From a bacterium (GTDB taxonomy: Bacteria > Margulisbacteria > Marinamargulisbacteria > SXXA01 > JAHFDB01): a stretch of 41,638 nucleotides of DNA. Shown here piece by piece: positions 33,117 through 40,700 of this stretch. The notes under the pieces were generated by a model. That model had not been told where the DNA came from and did no database searches. It saw only the letters and a program-made list of their open reading frames with translations. The first letter of the stretch is position 1. Each line of letters begins with the position of its first letter. Where the stretch lies: assembly GCA_023249195.1 (NCBI GenBank), contig JAHFDB010000004.1, positions 1-41,638 on the forward strand, in the 5' to 3' direction. The position numbers and the translations under genes were made by a program.

Positions 33117-33956
33117 TTATTTTTTTTGAGCAGAAGCCACAGGCTTTCCTATCTCAAACCCCAACATATATGTCGCCCCCGAATCATCGCTCGGGTAAAT
33201 TACACCGTAGTTCACATGTAGCAAAGAAAGGCTCACCTCAACACCCGCTGAAAGTTGCCCTTGATTCCACCCTCCTCGCAATTTTAGGCCCTCCGCCACC
33301 TCATATTCCACCCCATATCGGGTCGTCAGATCGCTCTTATTTGTTTGCGTACCTATCACCACATCTCCGGATAATACCAAGTCTTTACGTGGGGTAAAAT
33401 AACAAAGCCCAGCCGCCAAAGTAGGAGAAATGACCGCATTACTTCTAACAAAATCATGGGCAGAAATTCCAAAATTGAGATTCGGATTGGCATGCACCAA
33501 AACCCCCAAATCAGCTGTCCATCCCGTTGTTTGAGTCTCTCCATAGGTTTGTTTTATTGCCTTATAACTCAATCCCCAATCAGTCCCATTGGTTCCTTTT
33601 TTTCCAAAACCTATTGCCGAAACCTCGACACTGCCCCCATCTTTATCTTCTTTTTTCCAGCTAGAGTAGTTAAGCGGACCTAAAAAAAACGAATTTGAAG
33701 AAAAATAGGAGTAAGTTCTAGACTCTGTATCTAAATTTTCGTAGGAAAAACTAAGGCCTTTTTGAGCCAAACCAGCCGGGTTAGAGGCTATTGTCTGCCC
33801 ACCTTCGGCAATAGCTGTATAGGCATTTCCCATACTCAAAGCCCGAATACCAAATCCATCCTTGAGGGTGCTATATAACAAAGACGCTTTAGCAGGAATG
33901 CCACAAAAAACAACCCCACACAGACACACCATACCCATCCATTTTTTAATCGTCAT
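33117..33956 (-). CDS. Outer-membrane beta-barrel protein (PorV/UPF0164-like)
   Basis: About 280 residues from ATG 33956. The signal peptide is MTIKKWMGMVCLCGVVFCG followed by IPAKAS. The segment GFGIRALSMGNAYTAIAEGG and SNPAGLA is the hallmark N-terminus of PorV/UPF0164/FadL-like barrels. Alternating strands follow to VNYGVIYPSDDSGATYMLGF. AAAGGG 7 bases before the ATG supports this start over upstream in-frame codons that lie inside tsaB. The ATG overlaps the tsaB stop (ATGA). Such proteins serve as type IX secretion shuttles or general OM proteins; the function here is not determined. Confidence 0.78.
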   Translation of the reverse strand: MTIKKWMGMVCLCGVVFCGIPAKASLLYSTLKDGFGIRALSMGNAYTAIAEGGQTIASNPAGLAQKGLSFSYENLDTESRTYSYFSSNSFFLGPLNYSSWKKEDKDGGSVEVSAIGFGKKGTNGTDWGLSYKAIKQTYGETQTTGWTADLGVLVHANPNLNFGISAHDFVRSNAVISPTLAAGLCYFTPRKDLVLSGDVVIGTQTNKSDLTTRYGVEYEVAEGLKLRGGWNQGQLSAGVEVSLSLLHVNYGVIYPSDDSGATYMLGFEIGKPVASAQKK

Positions 33957-34609
33957 TGACAACCCTTTGCTTTTCCAATGGTGGGCGGATGCGAATAACA
34001 AGGCTGCACCTGCCTCCAAAGCCCAACATCCCCTTGTGCCCATCGATCCTGAGCCATCAAAGCTATAGAAGAACCTAAAACGCGGCCTTTTACTCCACGA
34101 ATCTGTTTCAAGCGCTCAAGAAAAAGCCCTACAACCGTAATAGGCTCTTGAAAACTCTGAAGTTTTTGAACTAAAACAGCTTCTTTCCAGAGAAAATCAG
34201 GGGTCATTCTTACACACCGTCCTTGGCGCATAGCAAAGACACCAGCCACCCAATCTTCTCCTCTGGCGGGGACCATCGACACATAAAGGCCATCGATTTC
34301 TCTATAGGGAAATAGCATCACTTCCAAGGTTGAAAACCCATAAATGGGAATAGCCAAAACCTGAGAAAATGTTTTAGCAACAGACACACTCACCCGAATC
34401 CCCGTATAGCTTCCTGTCCCCTGCAAAACCCCGATTGCACGCAGATCGTGAAAGGTCTTTCCAACCCTCTGGCATCCCTCTCGAACAGAATCTGTGATCG
34501 ATTCTGTAAGTATATGAGAGTTTGTGAGAGACCATTCATATACCAACATGCCCTCATGTACTATCGCCAAAGAACATGGGTCCCACCCATACTGCAAGCC
34601 CAAAATCAT
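33953..34609 (-). CDS. tsaB: tRNA threonylcarbamoyladenosine biosynthesis protein TsaB
   Basis: 218 residues. The ASKHA-fold core shows MILGLQYGWDPCSLAIV, the diagnostic GTGSYTGIRVSVSVAKTFSQ (family GPGSFTGLR), and IYGFSTLEVM. TsaB works with TsaD and TsaE in t6A37 synthesis on ANN-decoding tRNAs. The C-terminal half is less conserved. ATG 34609 is used: it overlaps the upstream stop as ATGA and GGAGAG lies 4-5 bases before it; an ATG four codons earlier overlaps that site. It sits between a FGGY-like gene and a barrel gene, an unusual setting. Confidence 0.9.
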   Translation of the reverse strand: MILGLQYGWDPCSLAIVHEGMLVYEWSLTNSHILTESITDSVREGCQRVGKTFHDLRAIGVLQGTGSYTGIRVSVSVAKTFSQVLAIPIYGFSTLEVMLFPYREIDGLYVSMVPARGEDWVAGVFAMRQGRCVRMTPDFLWKEAVLVQKLQSFQEPITVVGLFLERLKQIRGVKGRVLGSSIALMAQDRWAQGDVGLWRQVQPCYSHPPTIGKAKGCQ

Positions 34610-35928
34610 GACGCTCTCCATTCGTTATACAAGGCCAAACTGCTAATCGGATCCATAGACGGCAAAAACTGCTTATTTATTTTGCGACACTTAGCTATAT
34701 CCGTTTTAGACTGTAACACACCACATTTGATACCTGCCAATAATGTTGCTCCCAAAACCGCCATATAGGGATAGTGATACCGTACAACCCCTATTTGCAA
34801 TACATCCGCTTGCATCTGCATAAGATAGTCATGCGTTGATAGGGGGCCATCCACACAAATTTCCTTAAAAAACACCCCCGTCACTTCTTCTAAGGCTGTT
34901 ATCGAGTCTTTAACTTGATAAGCCACTCCTTCGTAAAAAGCACGCACCATATGAGACGATTCCACCCCAGCATCTAACCCTATCAAAGCCACTTTTTTTT
35001 CTTTCATTTTAAGTTTAAGCCCCCCGGAATGAAGCACACTTAAAGCCTGCATCTGAACACTCTGGGGATCGTCAAACAGAGTTGGGGACACCCATTTTAA
35101 GGCTTCATAGGGCAACGGTACGGCAAGGTCAATCCCATACCGAAATGACGCAGTTCCAGACTCGCCATAGGTTTGGAAAAGGGTCGCTTTTCCTTTTAAA
35201 AACACCTTCAATTGAGCCCCCACGTTTAAATACAACTGTCCCAAAGCCCCATAGGTAAAATAACTGTCTCCAAAATGGGTGCACCCAAATCCTATGGACT
35301 TAGCATGGGTTTCAGTCAAAATAGCCAAAATAGGAATGCCGTCAGCCAAGGGTACAAACCCCTTTGTTTGCCCAAATAAGGCCCCCGATTCACAGGGTTG
35401 AGGCAAATCTGCAAGATCAATATCCAGGTTTGTCACAGCAGAAGCATTCCAATATCCCGTATTTAGATCTAAGCACTCGGTCAAGGAAGCATGGGTGTGA
35501 TCGGTAAGATGAACCTGTCGACCGGTAAGATGATACACCACCCAACTCTCAATACCCCCATAAAAGGCATGTTTATACCCTTTCCCAAAACTTTTCAGAA
35601 TATGACTAAATGACATACCTTCCGACCTAACCACAGGCGTCAAAGGCAATCCAGTTTCTTTGTCCCAGATCACACAAGAAGGCTGGGTAACCGTATAAAG
35701 AGCAATGGCCACCACACGTCCATGCTTTTTTCTATACAATTGACTCACCGCAGAACGCAGAGAGTAGATAAGTTCCAACGGATCTATTTCAACCCCCTTA
35801 TCCATATACTTTTTACACATAAAGGATTGGGTCCCCATCCCTAGAATTTGTCCTTTCGCATCCACAAAAAAAGCAGAGGATTCATGGCTTCCCACAGACA
35901 AAACGAGAACAATGTCGGTCAATTTCAT
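34606..35928 (-). CDS. FGGY carbohydrate-kinase-like protein, probably catalytically degenerate
   Basis: 440 residues, resembling glycerol kinase throughout: CVIWDKETGLPLTPVV (family VVWDKETGKPL), GGIESWVVYHLTGRQVHLTD, TGYWNASAV and VDGPLSTHDYLMQMQADVLQ. Key motifs are changed. The N-terminal phosphate loop DQGTTS reads SVGSHESS. The substrate-binding NQRET segment reads YTVTQPS. The catalytic AGDQQAAL segment reads LTETHAKS, so the Asp base aligns with Glu. It is about 60 residues shorter than glycerol kinase. It is likely a pseudo-kinase, perhaps regulatory, or an enzyme with another substrate. It starts the tsaB operon (4-base ATGA overlap) and is divergent from yebC. Confidence 0.75.
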   Translation of the reverse strand: MKLTDIVLVLSVGSHESSAFFVDAKGQILGMGTQSFMCKKYMDKGVEIDPLELIYSLRSAVSQLYRKKHGRVVAIALYTVTQPSCVIWDKETGLPLTPVVRSEGMSFSHILKSFGKGYKHAFYGGIESWVVYHLTGRQVHLTDHTHASLTECLDLNTGYWNASAVTNLDIDLADLPQPCESGALFGQTKGFVPLADGIPILAILTETHAKSIGFGCTHFGDSYFTYGALGQLYLNVGAQLKVFLKGKATLFQTYGESGTASFRYGIDLAVPLPYEALKWVSPTLFDDPQSVQMQALSVLHSGGLKLKMKEKKVALIGLDAGVESSHMVRAFYEGVAYQVKDSITALEEVTGVFFKEICVDGPLSTHDYLMQMQADVLQIGVVRYHYPYMAVLGATLLAGIKCGVLQSKTDIAKCRKINKQFLPSMDPISSLALYNEWRAS

Positions 35929-35948
35929 ACATTCTATTCTAGCACCCC

Positions 35949-35977
35949 TTGAAAACTCTTCATTTGAATTGTATTTT
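35949..35977 (+). promoter_or_regulatory. Promoter of yebC
   Basis: TTGAAA (35949-35954) and TATTTT (35972-35977) are spaced by exactly 17 bases. A start of transcription near 35984 would give a leader of about 40 bases ending in the ribosome site AAAGGAG at 36009-36015. Confidence 0.5.
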
Positions 35978-36023
35978 TGAGATTGTCTCTTTCCATTTCT
36001 TTATATCTAAAGGAGCCCTTCCT

Positions 36024-36755
36024 ATGTCAGGTCACAGCAAATGGTCTACTATCAAACACAAAAAAGCCAAAACGGATGCCCAAAAGGGTAAAATATTTAC
36101 CAAAATTGTCCGAGAGATCACTTCGGCAGCCCGACATGGCGGTGGAGACGCCGACGGAAACCCCCGATTGCGCCTTGCTATAGAAAAAGCAAAAGAAGTA
36201 AACATGCCTGCCGACAATATCAAACGCGCTGTCCAAAAAGGTGCTGGCGGAGAAGATGGCCAAGAATTTGAAGAAATTGCCTTCGAAGCCTACGGCCCCT
36301 TTGGCGTCGCCATTTTAATTGAAACCCTCACAGACAACCGAAATCGAACCGTCCCCAATATTCGCAGTATTTTAGGCAAGTACAACGGAAATCTAGCCTC
36401 AAAAGGAGCTGTTTCATACTTATTTGAAAAAAATGGCCTTATTATTTTTGAACCAGGAGTCTCAGAAGAAGCGGTCATGGATATCGCCACTTCATCGGGG
36501 GCAGAGGACGTAGAAAGCAAAGAAGATGGTTCCATTGAAGTCATTGTAAAACCAGAAGCCTATGAAACCCTCAGAAAAGCCTTTGATGATGCCAAACTAA
36601 GCCCTATTTCAGCATCTGTCACCATGATCGCCAAAACCTTTGCCAAGCTCGATTCTGAACAAGCTCAAACCATTATGAATCTGATTGAAAAACTTGAAGA
36701 TGATGATGACATTCAAGCCGTGCATTCCAATGCCGATTTCCCCGCTGAATTTTAG
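36024..36755 (+). CDS. yebC: YebC/PmpR (TACO1) family protein
   Basis: 243 residues, standard length. The family opening MSGHSKWSTIKHKKAKTDAQ and the segments GKIFTKIVREITSAARHGGG, ADNIKRAVQKG and FEAYGPFGVAILIETLTDNR are all present. AAAGGAG 8 bases before ATG 36024 fixes the start; the upstream extension has no conserved residues. Family members were called DNA-binding regulators; recent work on YebC/TACO1 points to relief of ribosome stalling at proline stretches. It overlaps nothing upstream and is followed one base later by the next gene. Confidence 0.97.
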   Translation: MSGHSKWSTIKHKKAKTDAQKGKIFTKIVREITSAARHGGGDADGNPRLRLAIEKAKEVNMPADNIKRAVQKGAGGEDGQEFEEIAFEAYGPFGVAILIETLTDNRNRTVPNIRSILGKYNGNLASKGAVSYLFEKNGLIIFEPGVSEEAVMDIATSSGAEDVESKEDGSIEVIVKPEAYETLRKAFDDAKLSPISASVTMIAKTFAKLDSEQAQTIMNLIEKLEDDDDIQAVHSNADFPAEF

Positions 36756-36756
36756 A

Positions 36757-37365
36757 ATGTATACAGATCTTCATCACTATACAGTCACAGAAATTGAAAC
36801 CATTCTTTCAACATTGCGTTTTCAAATCTCCGTACTCGATACAGTAGACGAAGAAATCATGGCCTATAAAGTTAAACAGTCTCTAGAAGCGTTTACAGGA
36901 CCTCTATTCGAGCTTCAACTGCTCAAAGAAAACCTTCACTTTCTCACCTCCCCCATTCAAAAAACTGAAGAAACACCCTTTTTAATCGACCTTTTTTCGG
37001 CAGCTTTTAACTCGTTATCCCTCCTTTTCCATAAAAAAGGCCTTGTTCTTGTCCATCAAAACCCTGAGTTTTTAAAAAAAAGAGTTCGCATATCTCCTGC
37101 CACAGGCACACTGTTTTTTCAAAACATATTGCACTATCTCTACAAAGTATGTGCGCAAAGTGATAAACTCACCTTCGAATGGTCCCAAGACTCTCGATTT
37201 TACAAACTGATCGTCCATATTCCAATCGAAAGACTCCCCCTCAAAAAAAGCCTCGACTTTGAGCTTAAAACAGCAAAGAAACTACTTGAAACAGCACATG
37301 GAAAGGTCATTCCCAGCAGAAAAACTCAGCCCAACACCCCTACCTACTTGTTTCGGTGCACCTAA
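36757..37365 (+). CDS. Hypothetical protein with degenerate histidine-kinase-like (GHKL) layout
   Basis: 202 residues from ATG 36757, one base after the yebC stop. The N-terminal part (about 8-70) is a pair of helices. Then FSAAFNSLSLLFHKKGLVLV mimics the helix/strand before a kinase N-box, FFQNILHYLYKVCAQSDKLT the N-box helix, and FYKLIVHIP the strand before the G1 box. AKKLLETAHGKVIPSR resembles the helix and HGG turn near a G2 box. The DxGxG and GxGxG ATP motifs are absent. It may be a non-catalytic dimerisation protein; this reading is speculative. No family name is assigned. Confidence 0.55.
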   Translation: MYTDLHHYTVTEIETILSTLRFQISVLDTVDEEIMAYKVKQSLEAFTGPLFELQLLKENLHFLTSPIQKTEETPFLIDLFSAAFNSLSLLFHKKGLVLVHQNPEFLKKRVRISPATGTLFFQNILHYLYKVCAQSDKLTFEWSQDSRFYKLIVHIPIERLPLKKSLDFELKTAKKLLETAHGKVIPSRKTQPNTPTYLFRCT

Positions 37366-37387
37366 TATACCCTAATTTATGCTACAA

Positions 37388-37430
37388 TTGACACAGAAAA
37401 AATCGATACATGATTGGAACTTTTTTCTGT
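37388..37430 (+). promoter_or_regulatory. TTGACA box and 10-bp inverted repeat before the secreted-protein gene
   Basis: TTGACA at 37388-37393 runs into ACAGAAAAAA (37393-37402), which pairs perfectly with TTTTTTCTGT (37421-37430) across an 18-base loop. TACAAT at 37383-37388 could be a -10. The -10 expected for the TTGACA is poor. The arrangement could be a promoter/operator or a weak hairpin ending the yebC transcript. The gene at 37449 has no clear ribosome site. Confidence 0.35.
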
Positions 37431-37448
37431 CGATAGTGACCTAATAGT

Positions 37449-40400
37449 ATGCATAAATTATTTTCTAAATACGGACTTCTAACCCTCCTTTTGCTGTGTT
37501 TAATCTCTAGCGCCGTCTCAGCGAGCCTTACTTTGGTTTCAACTAGCGTCAATCATGTCAAAGCCCCAAGAGGGGGACAAGTCGATATGCTCTATTTCAA
37601 AGTTCAGGCTGTGGGAGGCATTGCCAACCTCAATAGCGTCTCAATTACCAACACCTCAACAGACCTGCGTTTTTTTGATGGCATTACAGCTGCCAGTCTC
37701 TACAAAGATGTCACCAATAGTGGGTTTAGCCCTACGGCTTCTTCTCTTATTCAGACAAAAACATTTACAGGTGTAGTGGGTGATACTATTTTTGACGGGT
37801 TTTCAGACTCGATTCCCAGCGGAGATGTCCGAGGATATTTCCTTGTTTACACCCTTTCAGATACAGCTGCCTTGAACGTTAAAGCAAACATTACCCTCAC
37901 AGATATTAAAGACGGCAACAATACCTCTATCTCTTTGACAGGAAAAACAACAGTGGCAGATGTCACCTCAACAGGCTATTCCAATGTGTCTGTTCAAGCC
38001 ATCTCACCTAAAGTGGTCGTTCCAGGACAAACAGGGGTCCCTTTGATGCATTTAAGCATCAAAGCGTTGGGTGAAGATGTCAACCAAATGAACATTAAAA
38101 TCACCAACGAATCTAGAAACTTTGTTACGGCAGCCAATAACACCAATGGCGTCGTAGCTGCTTATTTATACAAAGATGAAACAGTAGATCACATTTTTGT
38201 CCATGATTTTGTTATTCCTCCTGGGGACCCCAATCAATTTTTGGTAAAAAAAATTAATCCTGGAGAGTTCACATCCTCTTCTGAAGGGACTTTTACTATT
38301 AGCTTAGCTGACAGTCAAAATCTGCATGTTCGTTTTCCCAATGGCGTCTCTACCAACTTTTTTGTTGTTTACGATATTGGGAATACCTTCCCTGTTTCCT
38401 CAGACACCAAGGTCAATACACAACTCACATCATTAAGCGGAAAAGGCACAGAATCCAACCTCAATCTTAATTTCAACCAAAGTTTGCCGGTCACAAGCAT
38501 CCGCTCACTCGTAGCAGGTCTCACCTTTTCAGAGCTTTCCAAAATAAACATTAATAGTAACTTTGGAGCAGGCACCATCGCCCCCATTTTTAAATTTAAG
38601 TTCAAAGCTTTTCAAGCATCCATGAATTTAACCACCCTTACCATTCAAAACAATGGGACAGTCCCCTTTATAACAGACCCAACAGGAGTCAATGGCGTTA
38701 CACGCATTTCAATTTATAAAGACAATGGAAATGGCTCGTTTGACGGGGTGAATTCCAGTTCAGACACCCTCGTAGGCGACCTCTCTTTGGGGACGTTAAA
38801 CAGCATTACAGGACTACTGAATCAATCCAACCGTGCGGTTATTCCGATTCGTCTTCCTAACACCACCCCTTTAAAATTATTCCCTTTTACGTCTCTTTCT
38901 CAGGGATATCCCCAAGACAACAGTGTGATTTTCTTCGTGGTGTACTATTTTGGGGCCAGTCTGAGTAATCAAGTAAATGCCTCGGCCAATATCCTTACAT
39001 CTACAGCGGCACTAGAAAATGCAACGGCCGTTTCGCCTGTTGATAACGGAAGTGGTGTCATTATTACCCAAAACATCTCCCTTAGCGGCACTTTACCTTC
39101 CAATGCCTCTCCACTCGCCTCCCTTTCTTTACTGAATACCAACGTCGTTATTAAAAGCATCAACAGCTTTACCGATACCAACAGCTCTGCCATTCAAGGT
39201 CAAATAAAAATCCCTATGTTTTTTATACAGCTTAATTCCAGATCAGACATTCCTTCCGCCTCATTTATTATTAGAAACGAAAGCACCACATTTTCAAATA
39301 TCAATGCAGGGGTATCCAAAGTATGGCTCTACAAAGATGATGGAGATGGCCAATTTGACAGCGGCGACACCTTTATTTCTTCCAATGACCACCTTTCAGA
39401 CACCTCTACGGCAAGCCTTAACGGCATTCATATCACACAAGGACTCGATGACAATAAATTTATTGTGCTCTACGATATTGGACAAGTATCGGCATTAAGC
39501 AGCGCCGTAGGCTCACAAAACGTACGCGCCCAATTTAATGGTATTTCTAACAGCAACATTACCGTAGGCGGAGAACTCCCTAACCCCAAAAAAGCATCGG
39601 CTCTGTCTATCTTACCTAAAAAATTCAGTTTTTCGTCTGCAAGCACAAGCCTCACCACTTTTTCAGGTACTTTTGTCTCTTTTAATGTGGTTTTATTTGC
39701 ACAAAATGCGTCTACGCAATCCTATCGCGTGAATGAAATAACCCCCCGTTTTTATCTGGGAAGCGTAGCTGGACAAGATGTCACCTTCGAATATCATATC
39801 AAAGGGGAAGACAGCCTCCCTGTCACACTATCTGCCAATACGATTAGACCCTTTCGATTTACTGTAAAACCCATCTCAAACGCCTCCGTAGGCAATGTCA
39901 CAATAGATGGCTATACCCGCTATGCACTCGACAAAACCCACGAAGCCGTGGTATCTCGATATAAAGGCATTTCTCAATCGTTTTCTGCAATTCCCAATGC
40001 ACCCCACCTCACCATTACGTCAAGCGCCCCTGCCTATCCCTGGTCGATTCAAGCCTATATCGAATCTATGCAATTCGGTGCAGACCTGATTAGTGGAAGC
40101 GTGGAGCCTAGTCCTTTTTCTAATTTTGGAGCTGTGCCTGCCAACAGCCAATTTCGATTATTCTTCAGAAACACCGGACGCAGTATTGATGATACAAGTT
40201 TAAAACTCACCCTCAATGGAGCCGAGGTCCTTTTAGGCAATAACACCTCTGGATCAGCCTCATTTACCTACGACAAAGACACGGGTGCTATTTTCATACC
40301 CAATCTTGGAACCAAGGACGGCACTTTGAAAATTTCAGCAAAAGATTTGGAAGGATCTTCCCTCAACGATGCCTCGATTGTGTTCAAAATTTCTGACAAA

Positions 40401-40700
40401 GTTCAGCTTTATGAGCCCTTGTTTTATCCAAACCCCTACCACCCCAATAAAAACAATCTTGTCTTGGGATTCAACCTCACTCAACCCGCAACCGTCCATA
40501 TCTATGTTTATAATTTTATTGGCGCAGAAGTCGCCCGCCTTGATGAAACAGTCGCCCAAATTGGATACCACTATCTCTCGGTTGACAACACCCGCATCCT
40601 GCGAACAACACTCAATTCCGGCATGTATATTTGCAAACTAGTGGCGCAAGATTCAAACGGAAACACCTCTATCGCCATGACCCGACTGGCTGTATTTTAA
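37449..40700 (+). CDS. Large exported repeat protein with FlgD-Ig/type-IX-like C-terminal domain
   Basis: 1083 residues with a signal peptide (MHKLFSKYGLLTLLLLCLIS then SAVSA). Residues about 27-720 hold four related modules of about 160-200 residues. Each has an (L/I)YKD turn (84, 240, 422, 627) and a later hydrophobic VVY/VLY strand (133, 306, 497, 673). Two of the turns are calcium-loop-like: YKDNGNGSFD and YKDDGDGQFD. A Ser/Thr-rich beta region fills about 725-985. The last 95 residues (FYPNPYHPNKNNLVLGFNL, then VHIYVYNFIGAEVARL) form the FlgD-Ig/CTD fold used as a type IX sorting signal or wall-associated tail. The product is likely surface-exposed or secreted. The next gene overlaps by one base (TAATG) and encodes a PorV-like barrel, supporting a linked export role. 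Confidence 0.82.
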   Translation: MHKLFSKYGLLTLLLLCLISSAVSASLTLVSTSVNHVKAPRGGQVDMLYFKVQAVGGIANLNSVSITNTSTDLRFFDGITAASLYKDVTNSGFSPTASSLIQTKTFTGVVGDTIFDGFSDSIPSGDVRGYFLVYTLSDTAALNVKANITLTDIKDGNNTSISLTGKTTVADVTSTGYSNVSVQAISPKVVVPGQTGVPLMHLSIKALGEDVNQMNIKITNESRNFVTAANNTNGVVAAYLYKDETVDHIFVHDFVIPPGDPNQFLVKKINPGEFTSSSEGTFTISLADSQNLHVRFPNGVSTNFFVVYDIGNTFPVSSDTKVNTQLTSLSGKGTESNLNLNFNQSLPVTSIRSLVAGLTFSELSKININSNFGAGTIAPIFKFKFKAFQASMNLTTLTIQNNGTVPFITDPTGVNGVTRISIYKDNGNGSFDGVNSSSDTLVGDLSLGTLNSITGLLNQSNRAVIPIRLPNTTPLKLFPFTSLSQGYPQDNSVIFFVVYYFGASLSNQVNASANILTSTAALENATAVSPVDNGSGVIITQNISLSGTLPSNASPLASLSLLNTNVVIKSINSFTDTNSSAIQGQIKIPMFFIQLNSRSDIPSASFIIRNESTTFSNINAGVSKVWLYKDDGDGQFDSGDTFISSNDHLSDTSTASLNGIHITQGLDDNKFIVLYDIGQVSALSSAVGSQNVRAQFNGISNSNITVGGELPNPKKASALSILPKKFSFSSASTSLTTFSGTFVSFNVVLFAQNASTQSYRVNEITPRFYLGSVAGQDVTFEYHIKGEDSLPVTLSANTIRPFRFTVKPISNASVGNVTIDGYTRYALDKTHEAVVSRYKGISQSFSAIPNAPHLTITSSAPAYPWSIQAYIESMQFGADLISGSVEPSPFSNFGAVPANSQFRLFFRNTGRSIDDTSLKLTLNGAEVLLGNNTSGSASFTYDKDTGAIFIPNLGTKDGTLKISAKDLEGSSLNDASIVFKISDKVQLYEPLFYPNPYHPNKNNLVLGFNLTQPATVHIYVYNFIGAEVARLDETVAQIGYHYLSVDNTRILRTTLNSGMYICKLVAQDSNGNTSIAMTRLAVF

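Noticed and set aside
35949-36023. N-terminal extension of YebC
   Set aside because: A family-typical MSGHSKW start with AAAGGAG is at 36024, and the extension contains the predicted promoter.
36685-36756. Upstream extension of the gene after yebC
   Set aside because: It lies inside the yebC coding end; ATG 36757 directly after the yebC stop is simpler.
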